Shown here piece after piece: positions 62,610-64,000 of a stretch of 64,000 nt of DNA (its first letter is position 1; each line of letters starts with the position of its first letter). Origin of the DNA: Acanthopleura granulata. Lineage: Eukaryota; Mollusca; Polyplacophora; Chitonida; Chitonidae. The position numbers and the translations under genes are program-made. The stretch is from the NCBI GenBank assembly GCA_016165875.1, contig JABBOT010000003.1, positions 29,453,288-29,517,287 on the forward strand, in the 5' to 3' direction. A model generated the notes under the pieces. It was not told the origin of the DNA and made no database searches. It was given only the letters and a program-made list of their open reading frames with translations.

Positions 62610-64000
62610 GCTGCACCAGCCTGGCCTCTAAAAAGCAAATCAATAGGCCTCCAATGTGCTGGCTGTCAGAGCTTCAATTTGTGTCATCCACACACGTTCT
62701 TCTTTCTTGCCAAAACACCCAGCCCTATGATCTTAGCACCATTTAAACTCCTTCAAGCAAACAATACAGCCTGGATTTTATTGCGATTATTCTAATACCC
62801 CACCAGAAAAAAAACTGCGTTGGTGCCGAATGGCAGCATGACAGAATTATGCTCTCTCCCAAACGACATGGCAAACACGGCAGTTTCCATAAAGTTTGAA
62901 GTGAGGCGCAAATAAAAATGTGCACTGCATTGCACTTTGATGTGCACAGGTTTCAACCACAATTGCAGCACAATGCTCCAGGCACATCATGAAAAGTGAA
63001 AGTGCTTCACTGCATCAAGCAAATCAAATTCAATATTCATGGTATTTTATCTGCAATCTCCTTTGAGCATCTACAGTTATGATCAGGTAAATGTTAATAA
63101 GCAAATTACAGATGAGCTTTTCTCTATAAAGGTCAGGGTATTATTTTTCCTTTTCACTTGAGGGGTTGCCCAGAAGAAAAAGTTGCCAGTCTTTCCTGCT
63201 GATCAAGTTAAGGATGAAGAAAAGGGGCACTAATGTCACTCTCATCAACTCCTTGATGCCAACGTAGCATTGTCCACGCTCCAAACTGATGAAGCGATGA
63301 CAAAACACAGTGTAAGCATAGCCAACAGGACATGATTCATGTTCTCATGTGAAAAAAAAATCTGTTGTTAAAAAAATAAAGTGTGGTTACCCACAATAAA
63401 TCCCATCAGCTGCTACTTCCTGTAAATCAAGGCATGCAAAGCAACGCCAGCTTCGCATTATTGATTCATGTGATTTTACAGTCTGTTACCATGGAAACCC
63501 AGTGGCAAACATGCAGAAAAAAGGCACATCATGTGCTTATATAATCATAAAAGGATTTGGCCCTCAAAGTGTTCTTAGAGTACGTATCTGACGTTGCAGA
63601 AAATCAATTTACTAGAGAAAATTAACCCTTGAAAAAAAAAAAAAACCTCTGTAGGATGAAATTACAAATTTCATGTAATCATGTATCTATTTACAGTAAA
63701 TAATTAAGTATCAAATTTCTGGTAATAGTATGTCAAGGGATTGGGATATGCCCTAGGGAGCCCTTCTATGTCCAAGGATCCAGCTGTAATATGTGCCATA
63801 TTAAGCCTAGTAAAAAAAAAACTGCTTTACCACAGAAACATACAACTGTGGAAATCCACAAAAATATTCAGGTTGTATTTGATGATCAAAAGAAAAGTCT
63901 GCGTTTGGCCTCAGGAAGTAAGTTCAAATCCATCCATCGTCTCGATTTTTCCACCATATGTTACTTAGTTGATTCCCAATGAAGATCTTAAAAACAGACA
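62610..64000. other. Gene-free right end of window
   Basis: AT-rich, apparently unique sequence with A-runs (near 63350, 63635 and 63812). No exon, SINE or tandem repeat recognised. Confidence 0.45.

Larger units (their letters stand above)
18438..64000 (-). other. Upstream intron or 5' flank of the CUB-domain gene (at least 45.5 kb)
   Basis: The acceptor at 18438 requires an upstream exon ending with one base of a split Gly/Ala/Val/Asp/Glu-type codon (xGT). I found no minus-strand exon in 18.4-64 kb with a signal peptide, CUB-like text and good splice sites. The likeliest reading is one very long intron continuing past the right edge. An unrecognised short 5' exon or a small non-coding first exon inside the span cannot be excluded; see the promoter-like cluster at 20885-21045. 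Confidence 0.55.

Overview
The window looks like nuclear DNA of a marine lophotrochozoan, most likely a mollusc, with a brachiopod as the alternative. It is AT-rich and CpG-poor, with introns of tens of kilobases, many degraded tRNA-derived SINEs and frequent TACATGTA palindromes. Several SINE tails match the type I recall from bivalves and gastropods. Nothing is prokaryotic: most ORFs are short, many begin at GTG or TTG, and they are chance openings.

Only one gene is clearly supported, on the minus strand. Two exons, 18260-18437 and 1-198 (running off the left edge), have good splice sites and join in frame. Together they encode one nearly complete CUB domain with all four conserved cysteines and two N-glycosylation sequons. 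The protein is therefore probably secreted or a membrane ectodomain. The subfamily (SOL-1-like, NETO, tolloid or cubilin type) cannot be fixed from one domain. The 18.06-kb intron between the exons and at least 45.5 kb of upstream sequence hold no other exon I can support.

Layout: 1-198 exon; 199-18259 intron with a 49-bp hairpin-forming minisatellite (1763-2447), a ~102-122-bp repeat (5462-5900), two related 22/23-bp arrays (9467-9590 and 16469-16951) and SINE remnants; 18260-18437 exon; 19998-20170 a 51-bp satellite; 20885-21045 a promoter-like cluster (CRE, CCAAT, ETS, YY1) oriented with the gene; 25912-26162 a CpG-dense island; 36374-38540 a transposon cluster (decayed LINE, SINE, fold-back element with palindromic modules); 42-62 kb scattered SINEs of three families. 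Blocks rich in homeodomain-type TAAT cores (near 12.2, 21.9, 36.0 and 58.1 kb) are candidate intronic enhancers.

The observations most worth following are the fold-back element, the self-complementary minisatellite, the shared 3' module of three otherwise different SINE families, and the promoter-like cluster 2.5 kb upstream of the CUB exon.
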